A stretch of DNA of 64,000 nt from NCBI RefSeq assembly GCF_000763945.1, contig NZ_JQFJ01000005.1, positions 124,001 through 188,000 on the forward strand. Reading direction: 5' to 3'. The DNA is from Sphingopyxis sp. MWB1 (GTDB lineage Bacteria; Pseudomonadota; Alphaproteobacteria; Sphingomonadales; Sphingomonadaceae). Shown here in pieces: positions 45,020-54,562 of this stretch. Numbering within the stretch: the stretch's first letter is position 1; every line of letters starts with the position of its first letter. The position numbers and the translations under genes were made by a program. The notes beneath the pieces are model-generated. The model saw nothing but the letters and a program-made list of their open reading frames with translations. It did no database searches and was not told the origin of the DNA.

Positions 45020-46237
45020 TTAACGGTCGCGTTTGGCGAGCAATTTCAGGCGCAGCGCGTTCAACTTGATGAAGCCCGCCGCGTCTTTCTGATCGTAGGC
45101 GCCCGCGTCATCTTCGAAGGTGACATGGCGTTCGCTGTAAAGGCTGTGCGGCGATTTGCGGCCGACCACATCGGCATTGCCCTTGTAGAGCTTGAGCCGC
45201 ACCGTGCCGGTTACCTTGTCCTGGCTATGGTCGATAGCGGCCTGCAGCATCTCGCGTTCGGGCGAATACCAGAAGCCATTATAGATAAGCTCGGCATATT
45301 TGGGCATCAGCTCATCCTTGAGATGCGCCGCGCCGCGATCGAGCGTGATGCTTTCCATGCCGCGATGCGCGCGGGCATAGATTTCGCCGCCCGGCGTTTC
45401 ATACATGCCGCGCGATTTCATGCCGACGAAGCGGTTTTCGACGAGATCGAGGCGGCCAATGCCGTGCTTGCGGCCCAGATCGTTGAGCGCCGCGAGCAGG
45501 GTCGCGGGCGACATCGCCTCGCCATTCAGCGCGACGCCGTCGCCGCGTTCAAAGTCGATGGTGATATATTCGGGCGTGTCGGGCGCATCCTCCGGGTTCA
45601 CCGTGCGCGAATAGACATAGTCGGGGGTTTCTTCCCACGGATCCTCGAGCACCTTGCCCTCTGACGAGGTGTGGAGGAGGTTCGCGTCGGTCGAGAAGGG
45701 GCTTTCGCCGCGCTTGTCCTTGGGCACCGGAATCTGATGCTTTTCGGCCCAGGCGATGAGCGCGGTGCGGCTCGTCAGATCCCAGTCGCGCCACGGCGCA
45801 ATCACCTTGATATCGGGGTTGAGCGCATAGGCCGAAAGTTCAAAGCGCACCTGGTCGTTACCCTTGCCCGTCGCGCCATGCGCGACCGCATCGGCGCCGG
45901 TCTCCTGAGCAATTTCGACAAGCCGCTTCGAGATCAGCGGGCGGGCGATCGAGGTGCCCAGCAGATAATCGCCCTCATAACGCGCATTGGCGCGCATCAT
46001 CGGAAAGACGAAATCGCGGACAAATTCCTCGCGCAGATCGTCGATATAAATATGCTCGGGCTTGATCCCCATCAGCTCGGCCTTGGCGCGCGCGGGTTCG
46101 AGCTCCTCGCCCTGCCCCAGATCGGCGGTGAAGGTCACGACTTCACAACCATAGGTGACCTGCAGCCATTTCAAAATGACGCTGGTGTCGAGACCGCCCG
46201 AATAGGCGAGGACGACGCGCTTGATGGAATCGGACAT
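45020..46237 (-). CDS. argG: Argininosuccinate synthase
   Basis: A 405-residue ligase joining citrulline and aspartate with ATP in arginine synthesis. The PP-loop [34 protein letters not shown] and [22 protein letters not shown] are typical. The frame is open 69 bases further upstream but homology begins at ATG 46237. Confidence 0.97.
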   Translation of the reverse strand: MSDSIKRVVLAYSGGLDTSVILKWLQVTYGCEVVTFTADLGQGEELEPARAKAELMGIKPEHIYIDDLREEFVRDFVFPMMRANARYEGDYLLGTSIARPLISKRLVEIAQETGADAVAHGATGKGNDQVRFELSAYALNPDIKVIAPWRDWDLTSRTALIAWAEKHQIPVPKDKRGESPFSTDANLLHTSSEGKVLEDPWEETPDYVYSRTVNPEDAPDTPEYITIDFERGDGVALNGEAMSPATLLAALNDLGRKHGIGRLDLVENRFVGMKSRGMYETPGGEIYARAHRGMESITLDRGAAHLKDELMPKYAELIYNGFWYSPEREMLQAAIDHSQDKVTGTVRLKLYKGNADVVGRKSPHSLYSERHVTFEDDAGAYDQKDAAGFIKLNALRLKLLAKRDR

Positions 46238-46403
46238 GGCTGCAACCCTTGGCTGATAAACTCGAATAGACGCGGCGCGCCTACCAGCCCCGCGCGCGCT
46301 AAGCAATCGCCCGTGTGCGGCGCGCGGCGGCCCGCCCGTAGCCGGTGGCGGGACGGTTTCGCGCGCGCGCTCCTCCTTCTCTTTTCGCTTGCCGAATGAC
46401 CAG

Positions 46404-46432
46404 ATAGATATATCTATATTATCAATATAATA
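46404..46432. promoter_or_regulatory. AT-rich double inverted repeat upstream of the GH16-like gene
   Basis: The perfect palindrome ATAGATATATCTAT (46404-46417) is immediately followed by TATTAT-CAAT-ATAATA (46417-46432). They end 24 bases before the ATG, just ahead of a strong GGAGGAGAGAGG ribosome site. In such GC-rich surroundings this looks like a promoter with an operator. Confidence 0.5.
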
Positions 46433-46456
46433 CCAATACGGGAGGAGAGAGGCGAT

Positions 46457-47419
46457 ATGCGGAAGAGTTCATCGCGGCGTGGCAGGGTCACGACCATTTT
46501 TGCAGGCGCGGCCCTTGCCAGCTTGATGAGCGCGGCGAGTTCGGCGAGCGCTATCGCTCCGGCAGCGATCCCGGCAGCAGTCCCTGCCCCCGCCCCCGAA
46601 TCGGCCGCCGAAACTTCGGCGAACGATGCACCGCCCCAGCGGGGATATGACAAGCCCGGATATGAATTGATCTGGAGCGACGAGTTCAACCGCGACGGCG
46701 CGCCCGATGCGGGCAAATGGTCCTTTGACACTTTTGCCAACAAGCAAGGCTGGTTCGGCGGCGAGCTACAATATTATGCCGCCGACCGGCCCGAGAATGC
46801 GCGGGTCGAGGATGGACGGCTGATCATCACCGCGCGGCGCGAAAGCCTGTCGGACCGCCCCGACCATGGTGGACAGGCCTATAGCTCAGCGCGGCTATCG
46901 AGCGTAGGCAAGGGCGAATTTACCTATGGCTTTTTCGAGGTGCGCGCCAAATTGCCCTGCGGTCTGGGCCTGTGGCCCGCCATCTGGACGCTGGGCGCGG
47001 AGAAGCCATGGCCCGAAGGCGGGTCGATCGACCTGATGGAATTTGACCAAAGCGGGCGCGCCGTGCTCGGCACGCTCCACAATCTTTCGACCGAGGGCAA
47101 GGGCGGCAGCGGCGGGCGCTTTCCCCTGGCGGACGCCTGCGATGCTTTTCACAATTATCAGCTAAGCTGGACGCCGCAGGCGATCGAATTTGCCGTCGAT
47201 GGCGAAGTCTATCACCGTTATGAAAATGCGGGGACGGGCATTGCCCAATGGCCGTTCGACTATCCCCATTATCTGATCCTGAGCCTCGCCATCCGGCCGA
47301 CGATTGCCGAGGCCGAGGGCAGCGACGCATTCTTTCCCGCGCGCTTCGAAATCGACCATGTGCGCGTTTATCGTCCCGTAGCCAATGACGCGTCCGGCAA
47401 GGTCGCCGACATGCCGTGA
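46457..47419 (+). CDS. Secreted GH16-like protein lacking the usual catalytic nucleophile
   Basis: A 320-residue protein with a signal peptide (about residues 1-33) and an Ala/Pro linker to about residue 60. The rest is a GH16 beta-jelly-roll domain: [45 protein letters not shown] and [13 protein letters not shown]16 enzymes cleave beta-1,3/1,4 glucans, agar or related polysaccharides through an E-x-D-x-x-E motif. Here the corresponding segment is [10 protein letters not shown]: the first Glu (nucleophile) is Ser190, while D192 and E195 remain. It may bind rather than cut its glycan, or use different chemistry. Confidence 0.85.
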   Translation: MRKSSSRRGRVTTIFAGAALASLMSAASSASAIAPAAIPAAVPAPAPESAAETSANDAPPQRGYDKPGYELIWSDEFNRDGAPDAGKWSFDTFANKQGWFGGELQYYAADRPENARVEDGRLIITARRESLSDRPDHGGQAYSSARLSSVGKGEFTYGFFEVRAKLPCGLGLWPAIWTLGAEKPWPEGGSIDLMEFDQSGRAVLGTLHNLSTEGKGGSGGRFPLADACDAFHNYQLSWTPQAIEFAVDGEVYHRYENAGTGIAQWPFDYPHYLILSLAIRPTIAEAEGSDAFFPARFEIDHVRVYRPVANDASGKVADMP

Positions 47420-47525
47420 CATGCTTTGTCGAAGGAGAAGCGGCGCCCGTCACAGGGGGGTTGGCGGCATCAGCGCGGCGGGCTAGGACCTTGGATATAG
47501 CATTACATGACCAGGGGACCCTTCC

Positions 47526-49613
47526 ATGCGCCTTGCTTCCATTATGACCGGGACCGCTCTTGGCGGCACCGCCCTCGCCCTTGCCGCCGCCTTTGCTGCG
47601 CCCGCCGCCGCCGAAGAGGGCATGTGGACCTTTGACGCGGTTCCGACCGAGGCGATCAGGGCGGCCTATGGCTGGGCGCCCGACCAGCAATGGCTCGACC
47701 GCACCCGCGCGTCGTCGGTGCGGCTGACCGGCGGTTGTTCAGCGTCCTTTGTCTCGCCCGACGGGCTGATCCTGACCAATCATCATTGCGTTGTCGGATG
47801 CCTGCAAAATCTGTCGAGCGAGGGCAATGATCTGGTCGCGGGCGGCTTCAACGCCGCTGACCGGGCGCGCGAATTGAAATGCCCCGGCCAGCAGGCCGAA
47901 GTCGTCACCTCCATCCGCGATGTCACTGGCGATATCGGCAAGGCGATCGGCAATCTGACCGGCGAGGCGCTGGTCAAGGCGCGCGATGCCCGCATCGCCG
48001 AACTGGAAGCGGCGGGATGCCCCGACCGCGACAAGACGCGCTGTCAGGTCGTCACCCTGTTCGGCGGCGGCCAGTATAAATTGTATCAATATCGCAAATA
48101 TAGCGATGTCCGCATCGCCTGGGCGCCCGAATTTCAAGCGGCCTTCTTTGGCGGCGACCCCGACAATTTCAACTTCCCCCGCTATGCGATGGATGCGGCT
48201 TTCCTGCGCGCCTATGAAGATGGCAAGCCGGTGAAGACGCCGACCCATTTGAAATGGAATCCGCGCGCGCCCAAGGAAGGCGAAATCACCTTTGTCGTCG
48301 GCAACCCCGGTTCGACCCAGCGGCTGCTGACCGAAGCGCAGCGCAGCTTTGAACGCACCGAGCGGCTGCCGCTCACCCTGATGCTGCTGTCCGAATATCG
48401 CGGGCGGCTGCTCTCCAAAATGGAGGAAAGTCCCGAAAAGGCGCGCGAGGGCGGCGATACGTTGTTCGGCATGGAAAACAGCTTCAAGGCGCGGTCGGGC
48501 CAGTTTCGCGCGCTCAATGACCCCGCTTTCACCGCCAAGCTGGCCGCCGAAGAGGCCGATCTGCGCGCGCGGGTGAAGGGCAATGAGGCGATTGGCGATC
48601 CGTGGAGCGAGATTGACGCGGCGGTTGCGGCGCGGCGCAATAGCCATCTCGACGCGACGTTCCTGCAGAGCGGCCCGGCGATGTTCTCGACGCTGGCGGG
48701 CTATGCCCAGACGCTGGTGCGCGCGGCGGCCGAACGCGAAAAGCCGAACAGCGAGCGCCTGCCCGGCTTCACCGATTCGGCGCTGCCGCTCACCGAAAAA
48801 AGGCTGACCGATGTGGTTCCCACCTATGACTGGCTCGAAGAGTTGGGGGTGAGCTTCTGGGCGAGCAAGGCGCGCGAATATCTGGGCACCGACAATGCGG
48901 ATATGAAAGCGCTGCTGGGCAAGGAAAGCCCCGAGGCGCTCGCCAAAAGGCTGGTCGAGGGAAGGAAGCTGGCCGATCCGGCCTATCGCAAGCAATTGTG
49001 GGAAGGCGGCGCGGCGGCGATTGCGGCGTCGGACGATCCGATGATCCGTTTCTTTGCCAAGCTCGACCCGCGTTCGCGCGCGATCAAGGCGGAGTTTGAC
49101 CGCGATTATGACGCGCCCGTCACGGCGGCGCAGGCCCGGCTCGCGCAGGCGCGCTTTGCCGCCTATGGCGACAGCCTCTATCCCGACGCGACCTTTACCC
49201 TGCGCCTTTCCTATGGGCAGGTGAAGGGGTGGACCGAGCGCGGCAAGCCGGTTCCGCCGATGACGGTGATGGGCGGCACTTATGAGCGCGCGACGGGGCA
49301 GCTTCCCTACAAGCTCGCCGAGGGCTTTGTGAAAGCCAAGGAACGCATCGCCATGAACACCGTCTATGATTTCGTCACCACCAACGACATCATCGGCGGC
49401 AATTCGGGATCGCCCGTGATCGCCCGCGATGGCAGCGTCATCGGCACGGCCTTTGACGGCAATATCCATTCGCTGGGCGGCAATTTCGGCTATGACGGCA
49501 CGCTCAATCGCACCGTCGCGGTTTCGACGGCGGCGATCCAGCAGGCGCTCGACATCATCTGGCCCGCGCCCGCACTGTCGGCGGAATTGAAGGCGGGAAG
49601 CCGCACGCGCTAG
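47526..49613 (+). CDS. S46 family dipeptidyl-peptidase (DPP7/DPP11 type)
   Basis: A 695-residue periplasmic serine exopeptidase releasing dipeptides from peptide N-termini. The signal peptide ends AAPAAAE near residue 30, so W34 starts the conserved GMWTFDAVP motif. The chymotrypsin-type triad is visible: His in LILTNHHCVV (residues 86-87), Asp near 223 (NFPRYAMDAAF) and S627 in IIGGNSGSPVI. The later TAFDGNIHS has Gly at the site that in DPP11 is Arg, hinting at DPP7-like preference for hydrophobic P1 residues; this is an inference. Supports growth on peptides together with TonB import. Confidence 0.93.
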   Translation: MRLASIMTGTALGGTALALAAAFAAPAAAEEGMWTFDAVPTEAIRAAYGWAPDQQWLDRTRASSVRLTGGCSASFVSPDGLILTNHHCVVGCLQNLSSEGNDLVAGGFNAADRARELKCPGQQAEVVTSIRDVTGDIGKAIGNLTGEALVKARDARIAELEAAGCPDRDKTRCQVVTLFGGGQYKLYQYRKYSDVRIAWAPEFQAAFFGGDPDNFNFPRYAMDAAFLRAYEDGKPVKTPTHLKWNPRAPKEGEITFVVGNPGSTQRLLTEAQRSFERTERLPLTLMLLSEYRGRLLSKMEESPEKAREGGDTLFGMENSFKARSGQFRALNDPAFTAKLAAEEADLRARVKGNEAIGDPWSEIDAAVAARRNSHLDATFLQSGPAMFSTLAGYAQTLVRAAAEREKPNSERLPGFTDSALPLTEKRLTDVVPTYDWLEELGVSFWASKAREYLGTDNADMKALLGKESPEALAKRLVEGRKLADPAYRKQLWEGGAAAIAASDDPMIRFFAKLDPRSRAIKAEFDRDYDAPVTAAQARLAQARFAAYGDSLYPDATFTLRLSYGQVKGWTERGKPVPPMTVMGGTYERATGQLPYKLAEGFVKAKERIAMNTVYDFVTTNDIIGGNSGSPVIARDGSVIGTAFDGNIHSLGGNFGYDGTLNRTVAVSTAAIQQALDIIWPAPALSAELKAGSRTR

Positions 49614-49637
49614 GCGAAGCCTGCGGATAGGCAATAA

Positions 49638-49676
49638 GGGCGGCGCCGGGGCTTGGCTCCTGCGCCGCCCTATTTT
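49638..49676. terminator. Hairpin between the convergent S46 peptidase and PfpI genes
   Basis: GGGCGGCGC (49638-49646) pairs perfectly with GCGCCGCCC (49662-49670), followed by TATTTT on the + strand. It should end the peptidase transcript. Confidence 0.75.
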
Positions 49677-49679
49677 GGG

Positions 49680-50303
49680 TCAGGCCGCCTGCTCGCGCTT
49701 TGCATCGCCCAGAAAGGGCGTGATCGCGGCCATGGCGCGGGCGATATAATCCTGCTTTTCCCCGACGGGCGCGACATAGTGCATGGCGCCCTCAGCGTCC
49801 GCCAGCGAGGCGCCGCGCGCGATCATCCAGCTTGCCAGATATTGCGAGGCGAGGCAGCCGCCCGCGGTCGCGACATTGCCGTGCGCGACGAAGGGCGCGT
49901 CGATCACCGTCACCCCCGCCTCGATCACCCAGGGCTTGGTCGTGAGGTCGGTGCAGGCGGGGAGCGTGCCGATCAGGCCGAGCTTTGCCAGCAGCAAGGT
50001 GCCCGAACATTGCGCGCCGATGATCTGGCGCGCGGGGTCGAGCCGGATGCGGTCCAGCAGCGCGGCGTCGGCAGCGATGTCGCGCGTGTAAATGCCGCTG
50101 CCGATCAGCACGGCATCAGCCTCGCCCGCAAATTCCAGCGGCTTTTGCGCCGCGACCGTGACGCCGTTCATCGACGTCACTTGCGCGGCGGGCGCGGTGA
50201 TATGGGCGGCCCAACCCTTTGCCTTCATGCGATTGAGGATCGCGGCGGCGATGAAGCTGTCCAGTTCGTTGAACCCTTCAAATGTCAAAACCGCAATCTG
50301 CAT
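49680..50303 (-). CDS. DJ-1/PfpI family protein
   Basis: A 207-residue class I glutamine-amidotransferase-like protein. MQIAVLTFEGFNELDSF opens the fold and the nucleophile elbow is IGAQCSGTLLLAKLG with C99. A following TAGGCLASQYL helix completes the domain. Related proteins include isonitrile hydratases, glyoxalase III-like enzymes and regulatory subunits; the specific activity is unclear. It stands alone between a terminator and the cfa gene. Confidence 0.88.
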   Translation of the reverse strand: MQIAVLTFEGFNELDSFIAAAILNRMKAKGWAAHITAPAAQVTSMNGVTVAAQKPLEFAGEADAVLIGSGIYTRDIAADAALLDRIRLDPARQIIGAQCSGTLLLAKLGLIGTLPACTDLTTKPWVIEAGVTVIDAPFVAHGNVATAGGCLASQYLASWMIARGASLADAEGAMHYVAPVGEKQDYIARAMAAITPFLGDAKREQAA

Positions 50304-50421
50304 GATGGCCTCCTGTGGGCGGGTGGAGGGGCAGCTTTAGGAGAGAAGGGGGTGCGATGCACGGAGGATTTAGCGCCTGCTGGGGGCGGCACATGGGCGA
50401 TGGCGAGGGAAAGAAAGGCGG

Positions 50422-50442
50422 GCCCCGGGTCAGGCCCGGGGC
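50422..50442. terminator. Hairpin after the cyclopropane synthase gene
   Basis: GCCCCGGG (50422-50429) pairs with CCCGGGGC (50435-50442) around TCAGG, 11 bases past the stop of the leftward gene. No clear U-run, so it may equally be a REP-type repeat. Confidence 0.5.
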
Positions 50443-50452
50443 GACGAACGCT

Positions 50453-51700
50453 TCAGCTCAGCAGAGCGAGATATCTGGCCTCGGTTTCGGCCATATAGTC
50501 GCGGGTGAGCGGGAGGGCGTGGCGGCTGCGGGCGAACTGGATCTGATAATTGCCCATGCCGCCGCTTTCGAAGGCGGCGGTCGCGCCGGCGAGGTAAAAG
50601 GTCCACATGCGATAAAAACGCTCGTCCATCATCGCGACAATCTCCTCGCGGTGGGCAAGCGTGCGGGCATACCATTGGCGCAGCGTCAGCGCATAATGGA
50701 GACGCAGCGTTTCGACATCGGTGACGATCAGGCGGCTTTTCTCGCTCGCGGCGACCGTCTCGCTGAGCGCGGGGATATAGCCGCCGGGGAAAATATATTT
50801 GCGGGTGAAGGCGTCGGTCGAGCCGGGGCGCCCGAAACGGCCGATAGTGTGAAGCAGCATCACCCCTTCGGCCTTCAGCAGATTGGCGGCGCAGCGGAAG
50901 AAGGTATCGAAATTGCGCGCGCCGACATGTTCGAACATGCCGACCGAGACAATGCGGTCGAAGCCGCCCGGCTCGCGCTCGGCAAGGTCGCGGTAATCGA
51001 CCAGTTCGAAGGTGACGCGGTCGATCAGCCCTTCGGCGGCGGCGCGCTCCTGTGCCAGCGCAAGCTGTTCCTGCGACAGGGTGATGCCATGGACGCGCAC
51101 ATCGGCGAGCTTGGCGAGGCTGATCGCCATACCGCCCCAGCCGCAGCCGATGTCGAGAATGCGCTGCCCGGGCGCCAGTGCGAGCTTGGCGGCGATATGC
51201 GCTTTCTTGGCGATCTGTGCCTGCTCCAGCGTCATGTCGGGGCGCGGCCAATAGGCGCAGCTATATTGCATGTCGCTGTCAAGGAAGAGGCGGTAGAGAT
51301 CGTTGCCGATATCATAATGATGCGCGACATTGGCGCGCGAGCGGCGGCGGCGGTTGACCGAATTGAGCCGTGTCTTGACCCAGTCCGCCGCCTGCCCCAC
51401 CGGCCCGCGATCCTTGAGCTTTGCGCCGCGATCCCAGGGGGTGTTGGACCGAAGCAGCGCGATCAGCTCCATGATGTCGCCCTGTTCGATCACCATCTCA
51501 CCGTCCATAAAGGCTTCGGCGGCGCCCACGCGCGGGTCGAGGATGATGCGGCGCATGCCCTTTGCGCTGGTGAAACGCACGGTCACATCGGGAAAGCCGT
51601 CAGCGGGCGTGCCATAAATTTCACGCGTGCCGTCCGGCCCGATGATCGTGAACTGACCCTGTTTAATGACGCGCGAGAGAAAGGGGTGAAGGATCGACAT
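50453..51700 (-). CDS. cfa: Cyclopropane-fatty-acyl-phospholipid synthase
   Basis: A 415-residue SAM-dependent enzyme adding a methylene bridge to unsaturated fatty acyl chains in membrane lipids. The SAM site is LDIGCGWGGMAISLAK; VAHHYDIGNDLYRLFLDSDMQYSCAYW and VSVGMFEHVG are family hallmarks. The N-terminal domain (residues 1-115) is typical. ATG 51700 is preferred to an upstream TTG/GTG extension. Confidence 0.94.
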   Translation of the reverse strand: MSILHPFLSRVIKQGQFTIIGPDGTREIYGTPADGFPDVTVRFTSAKGMRRIILDPRVGAAEAFMDGEMVIEQGDIMELIALLRSNTPWDRGAKLKDRGPVGQAADWVKTRLNSVNRRRRSRANVAHHYDIGNDLYRLFLDSDMQYSCAYWPRPDMTLEQAQIAKKAHIAAKLALAPGQRILDIGCGWGGMAISLAKLADVRVHGITLSQEQLALAQERAAAEGLIDRVTFELVDYRDLAEREPGGFDRIVSVGMFEHVGARNFDTFFRCAANLLKAEGVMLLHTIGRFGRPGSTDAFTRKYIFPGGYIPALSETVAASEKSRLIVTDVETLRLHYALTLRQWYARTLAHREEIVAMMDERFYRMWTFYLAGATAAFESGGMGNYQIQFARSRHALPLTRDYMAETEARYLALLS

Positions 51701-51814
51701 AGGGGGAGCCTTTCGTCTCTTCGGATATTCTGGTCCGACGGGGCATAACATTGCTGAGCGCCCCGGTCTGCCCCCTTATCATCGCTATTGGCTTTTGCGC
51801 ACACATGGTCCTGG

Positions 51815-51900
51815 CGCGAGGGACGCCATCATCGCGGCCGGGCGAAGCTGGAGATTGCTTTGGCCCCGGAGTTGTCCGGGGCCTTGCAATGACGGTGGTG
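51815..51900. repeat. Palindromic intergenic repeat related to the 7.7 kb element
   Basis: It contains a perfect hairpin GGCCCCGGA-GTTG-TCCGGGGCC (51862-51883) flanked by GGAGATTGC on the left and TTGCAATGAC on the right, sequences shared in kind with the repeat at 7671-7763. It lies just beyond the stop of the leftward acyl-CoA synthetase and may end that transcript. Confidence 0.6.
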
Positions 51901-51906
51901 GATAAA

Positions 51907-53610
51907 CTATGCCGCGACTTCGGCGGCATATTCCTCGCGATATTGGTTGCGCAGGCTGACCTTGTCGATTTTCTCGCTGCCCAATTTGGGCAGGGCATCG
52001 CTCGCCATCCAGATGCGACAGGGCACCTTATAGGGGGCAAGCCGCTCCTTCAGAAATTCGCTCAAGCCCTCGGCATCGACCTTGCTGCCCGGCGCCATCC
52101 ACACGACCGCTCCGACGACTTCGCCCAGCCGCTCGTCAGGCAGGCCGAAAACCGCGCATTCGCTGGCCTCGGGATGTTCGTAAATCGCCGCTTCGACTTC
52201 CTGGCAGCTGATATTTTCGCCGCCGCGGATGATGATGTCTTTCTTGCGGTCGACGATGAACAAATAGCCATCCTCGTCGAGATAGCCGAGGTCACCGGTG
52301 CGGAAATAGCCATTGTCGAAAAAGGCCGCCTTGGTCGCCGCCTCATTATTCCAATAGCCTTCGAAATTGGCGATCGAGCGGATGCAGACTTCGCCAACCT
52401 GCCCCTGGGCGAGCGGTTCGCCCTGATCGTCGAGGATCGCCAGATCGACGAGCGGCTTGGAAGCCGGGCCGGTCGAGAGCGGCTTTTCGAGATAATTTTC
52501 ATTGAGGTTGCCGCAGCCCACCGCATTGGTTTCGGTGAGGCCATAGCCAAGCAGCGGCTTGCCCCCGTCCATCCCTTCGGCAAGGCGCTTTACATGTTCG
52601 GGCGGACGCGGCGCCCCCCCGGCGGCATAGCTTTTACACGTCGACAGATCATATTTCGACCGGTTCGGATGGACGAGCATTTCATAGCTCATCAAGGGGA
52701 CGCCGACGAAATAATTGACCTGTTCATCCTGAATCAGCCGCATCGCCTCTTCGGCATTCCATTTGGGCATCAGCACCAATTTGCGGCCCAGCGCGATGCT
52801 TTGCATGAACACCGGAATTTCGGCGGTGACGTGGAACAGCGGGGTGCAGACCAGGGTCGCGGGCTGGATGTCGGACATCAGCCCGTCCTGCGTCAAAAGA
52901 TGCACCATGCTCGCGGTTTGCGTCACATAGTTGAAGATCGCCTGCACCACCGAGCGGTGGCGCGAATAGGCGCCCTTGGACTGGCCCGTCGACCCCGAGG
53001 TGAAGAGGATGGTGGCAAGATCATCGCCGTTGAGCGCAGGCAATTGCGTGTCCGCGCTGCCCCCCGACGTGATGGGTGCGATGGCTTCGCTGATCGGCTT
53101 GGCGATGTCGAGCGTGATGACCTTGGCACCGTGGGACACTTCCTCGAGTCGCGCCGCGCGCTGCGGGTCGGCGATCACCAGCTTTGCCTCGCTGTCGGTA
53201 ATGCCCGCGGCGAGTTCGCCGCCCTGCCACCAACCGTTGAGCAGGGTCGCGCAGCCGCCCGCCATCAATATGCCGATATAGGCGACGCACCAGGCATTGG
53301 CGTTGCGCATCGCGAGGGCGACGCGGTCGCCGCGCGCGACGCCATGGCCTTCGACAAGGCCCGCGGCGACCTGCCGGGCGGCGGCATATACTTGTTTGAA
53401 ACTCAAGCGTTCCTCGCCCTCGACGAGGAAAGTCGCATCGCCATGCTGCGCACAAAAATAGGCGACGTAATCGACCAGATTCGTCGGCGCGTTGGTGATG
53501 AAGGGCAGTTCGCGCCCAAAGCGTTCGATGGTTCCAACCTGGATCGGCCCGCCCGGGCCGGTGATCACATTATAGGCGGCTTCCAGACGCAGATCGAGCG
53601 CTGATGGCAT
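51907..53610 (-). CDS. Class I adenylate-forming acyl-CoA synthetase
   Basis: A 567-residue acid-CoA ligase. The P-loop ILFTSGSTGQSKGAYS, YGLTETNAVG, YFRTGDLGYLDEDGYLFIVDRKKD and the C-terminal LPKLGSEKIDK (catalytic Lys) are complete. An N-terminal region of about 50 residues precedes the adenylation domain. Long- or medium-chain acids are possible substrates; not determinable. It is a different subgroup from the ligase at 22.6 kb. Confidence 0.92.
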   Translation of the reverse strand: MPSALDLRLEAAYNVITGPGGPIQVGTIERFGRELPFITNAPTNLVDYVAYFCAQHGDATFLVEGEERLSFKQVYAAARQVAAGLVEGHGVARGDRVALAMRNANAWCVAYIGILMAGGCATLLNGWWQGGELAAGITDSEAKLVIADPQRAARLEEVSHGAKVITLDIAKPISEAIAPITSGGSADTQLPALNGDDLATILFTSGSTGQSKGAYSRHRSVVQAIFNYVTQTASMVHLLTQDGLMSDIQPATLVCTPLFHVTAEIPVFMQSIALGRKLVLMPKWNAEEAMRLIQDEQVNYFVGVPLMSYEMLVHPNRSKYDLSTCKSYAAGGAPRPPEHVKRLAEGMDGGKPLLGYGLTETNAVGCGNLNENYLEKPLSTGPASKPLVDLAILDDQGEPLAQGQVGEVCIRSIANFEGYWNNEAATKAAFFDNGYFRTGDLGYLDEDGYLFIVDRKKDIIIRGGENISCQEVEAAIYEHPEASECAVFGLPDERLGEVVGAVVWMAPGSKVDAEGLSEFLKERLAPYKVPCRIWMASDALPKLGSEKIDKVSLRNQYREEYAAEVAA

Positions 53611-53686
53611 CTTGTATCTCTCCTCTTGGTCTCTCTTGCCTTACCCCTTATGGGGAAGACCTCTCATGGGGAAGGTCCGAGACTAA

Positions 53687-54562
53687 ATGAATTTTCTTTT
53701 GCTACTAGCCGAAGCAACACAATATGTGAACTTCCATGATTTGATGGGAGAGAATAGCGAAATTGCGTTCAGCATCTTTGGATTCCCCATCCGCTGGTAC
53801 GCCCTCGCCTATCTCGCGGGCATCTTCCTCGGCTATTGGTATCTGTTGAAGCTGATCGCGCAGCCCGGCGCCCCGATGGCGCGCCGCCACGCCGACGACA
53901 TGATCTTTTACGCCATGCTGGGCATCATCATCGGCGGACGGCTCGGCTATGTGCTTTTCTATAATCTCGGCGCTTATCTGCAGGACCCGCTCGGGATTTT
54001 CCGCCTGTGGGACGGGGGCATGTCGCTGCATGGCGGGGTGATCGGCGTGCTGGTCGCCATCTGGTATGTGACGAAGAAGGAAGGGCTGAACTTCCTGCGC
54101 TTTTGCGATTATATCGCCTGCGCCGTGCCCTTTGGCCTCTTCCTCGGCCGCCTGGCCAATTTCGTCAATGGCGAGCTGTGGGGCCGCGCGACCGATGTGC
54201 CATGGGCGATCATCTTTCCCGGCAGTGGCACGATGGACCCGCGCCACCCCAGCCAGCTGTATGAAGCGGGGCTGGAAGGATTGCTGATGATGGCGATCCT
54301 CGCCTTTTTCTTCTGGCGCACCGATGCCCGCTACAAGCCCGGATTCCTCGTCGGGATGGCGGCCATTATCTATGGCCTCAGCCGTTTTGCGGTCGAATTT
54401 GTGCGCGAACCCGATGCACAATTGGGCACGCTGTCTTGGGGGCTGACCATGGGCCAGACGCTGACCCTTCCGATGCTGATCATCGGCGTGTGGCTGGTCG
54501 CCACCGCCAAGGGACGCCGCCAGCGCGTCGAGCCGATTGCGGGGCCCGACAGCATTGCCTGA
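53687..54562 (+). CDS. lgt: Prolipoprotein diacylglyceryl transferase
   Basis: A 291-residue inner-membrane enzyme that adds diacylglycerol to the lipobox cysteine of prolipoproteins. [12 protein letters not shown], the signature [14 protein letters not shown] and [12 protein letters not shown] are all present, within about seven membrane helices. It heads a compact rightward operon with four downstream genes, each overlapping or abutting the previous one. Confidence 0.96.
   Translation: MNFLLLLAEATQYVNFHDLMGENSEIAFSIFGFPIRWYALAYLAGIFLGYWYLLKLIAQPGAPMARRHADDMIFYAMLGIIIGGRLGYVLFYNLGAYLQDPLGIFRLWDGGMSLHGGVIGVLVAIWYVTKKEGLNFLRFCDYIACAVPFGLFLGRLANFVNGELWGRATDVPWAIIFPGSGTMDPRHPSQLYEAGLEGLLMMAILAFFFWRTDARYKPGFLVGMAAIIYGLSRFAVEFVREPDAQLGTLSWGLTMGQTLTLPMLIIGVWLVATAKGRRQRVEPIAGPDSIA

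Noticed and set aside
47739..49634. 631-residue open frame antisense to the S46 peptidase
   Set aside because: Arg/Gly/Ala-rich composition without motifs; a shadow of the peptidase gene.
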